Assembly: GCF_021735925.1 (NCBI RefSeq)
Contig: NZ_WMEA01000001.1
Span: 186,001-250,000 of the forward strand
DNA from: Loktanella sp. M215
Lineage (GTDB): Bacteria > Pseudomonadota > Alphaproteobacteria > Rhodobacterales > Rhodobacteraceae
Reading direction: 5' to 3'
Length of the DNA stretch: 64,000 nt
Below are positions 63,559 through 64,000 of the stretch, piece by piece (the first letter of the stretch is position 1; each line of letters starts with the position of its first letter). A model generated the notes under the pieces. That model made no database searches. It was not told the DNA's origin and saw only the letters and a list, made by a program, of their open reading frames with translations. The translations under genes were made by a program, and so were the position numbers.

Positions 63559-64000
63559 ATGAAACGCATTTTGACAGCGGTTTCGGCCCTGGCCCTTCTG
63601 ACCGCCTGCGGCGACGGCAACCCATTCTTTGACGAAAGCGGCAACCCGGTCACGACGCCGGTCACGACAACCGGCGACACGATCGGTGACGGTGGCGGCA
63701 TCACGACCGATGGCGCACTTCCGCCGGGCACCGACAACCCGAACGTCAACGACGGTATCTTCCGGTTCGAATCGCCTGACAGCGCCAGCGGCGGCCTTGT
63801 GACGGAAGTGTCCTACAACAGCGCGCAAGATACGTTCACGGTGGATAACGTCGGCTTTGACGGCGCCAATGTCTATCAGCGTGACACGGCTGTACCGACG
63901 CTGAACGGCACGCGCATCTTTGCCGCCGACGAGGTCACCGACGACTTTCTGACCGGCCAGCAGGTCGGCCAGATCGTGCCCTACCGCGCGATGTACGGCG
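63559..64000 (+). CDS. lipoprotein of unknown function (3' end outside the window)
   Basis: 147 codons are visible. The N-terminus ILTAVSALALLTAC is a lipoprotein signal (lipobox LTAC, then GDGNPFF), so the mature protein is probably lipid-anchored. The rest is a Gly/Thr/Asp-rich, slightly acidic sequence with no recognised domain. The ATG at 63559 follows AGGATTAG. The gene runs off the right edge, so its length and true family cannot be judged. Confidence 0.72.
   Translation, partial: MKRILTAVSALALLTACGDGNPFFDESGNPVTTPVTTTGDTIGDGGGITTDGALPPGTDNPNVNDGIFRFESPDSASGGLVTEVSYNSAQDTFTVDNVGFDGANVYQRDTAVPTLNGTRIFAADEVTDDFLTGQQVGQIVPYRAMYG

Overview
This 64-kb window looks like chromosomal core DNA from a marine-type alphaproteobacterium of the family Rhodobacteraceae (Roseobacter group). 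The evidence is the high G+C content, an fnrL regulator next to a cbb3-oxidase operon, the gene order rpiA-(mntH)-gor-hflK-hflC-degP, a PhaR/phasin/PhaC/PhaZ polyhydroxyalkanoate locus with CTGC-N3-GCAG operators, and a dispersed hairpin repeat with a CTTCTTCTGG core that I recall from this family. I see no rRNA, tRNA, CRISPR array, insertion sequence or prophage. Genes are tightly packed, with many 1-4 base ATGA, GTGA or TGATG overlaps.

Layout. 1-2.9 kb: the start of a ccoNO... cytochrome oxidase operon (minus strand) and its likely activator FnrL, with a perfect FNR box between them. 2.9-5.1 kb: a three-gene sugar-acid operon (GarR-like reductase, gluconate 5-dehydrogenase, gluconokinase). 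5.2-8.8 kb: a DxD glycosyltransferase-like protein, a VOC protein, O-acetylhomoserine sulfhydrylase and a SIMPL protein. 8.9-13.8 kb: a large Pro/Ala-rich membrane protein with GspL-like and PilP/GspC-like ends, then a Kef antiporter. 13.8-17.5 kb: cobT and cobS (divergent), an FG-GAP protein coupled to a 2Fe-2S ferredoxin, and a peptidoglycan-binding lipoprotein.

17.5-25.4 kb: a minus-strand stress and envelope block of rpiA, mntH, gor, hflK, hflC and a Do-type protease. 25.5-31.8 kb: a type III polyketide synthase with an ICMT-type methyltransferase, a glutathione transferase, serine deaminase, tandem EamA exporters and thiamine pyrophosphokinase. 31.9-41 kb: an 862-residue acidic low-complexity protein, purA with a DUF2842 protein, secG, pyrG, a MipA outer-membrane protein, rlmJ and a TerB-like protein.

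41-48 kb: a polar amino acid ABC transporter followed by glutamine amidotransferase, glutamine-synthetase-like ligase, a 40-residue membrane peptide and a PuuB-like oxidase. Together these look like an uptake and gamma-glutamylation module for an amine or amino acid. 48-54 kb: an APC-type transporter and the PHA locus (phaR, phaP, phaC, divergent phaZ). 54-64 kb: two hydrolase/MFS pairs, thrS, an ArsC-like protein, cspA, an AT-rich GIY-YIG/DUF4357 gene overlapping thyX, and a truncated lipoprotein gene at the right edge.

No dramatic unknown system stands out. The most distinctive signals are the hairpin repeat found only in convergent gene gaps, the paired PhaR operators, a permease gene with no canonical start codon (probable ATT), the GspL/PilP hybrid, low-complexity tails on HflC, SecG and PhaZ, and the acquired GIY-YIG gene next to thyX.
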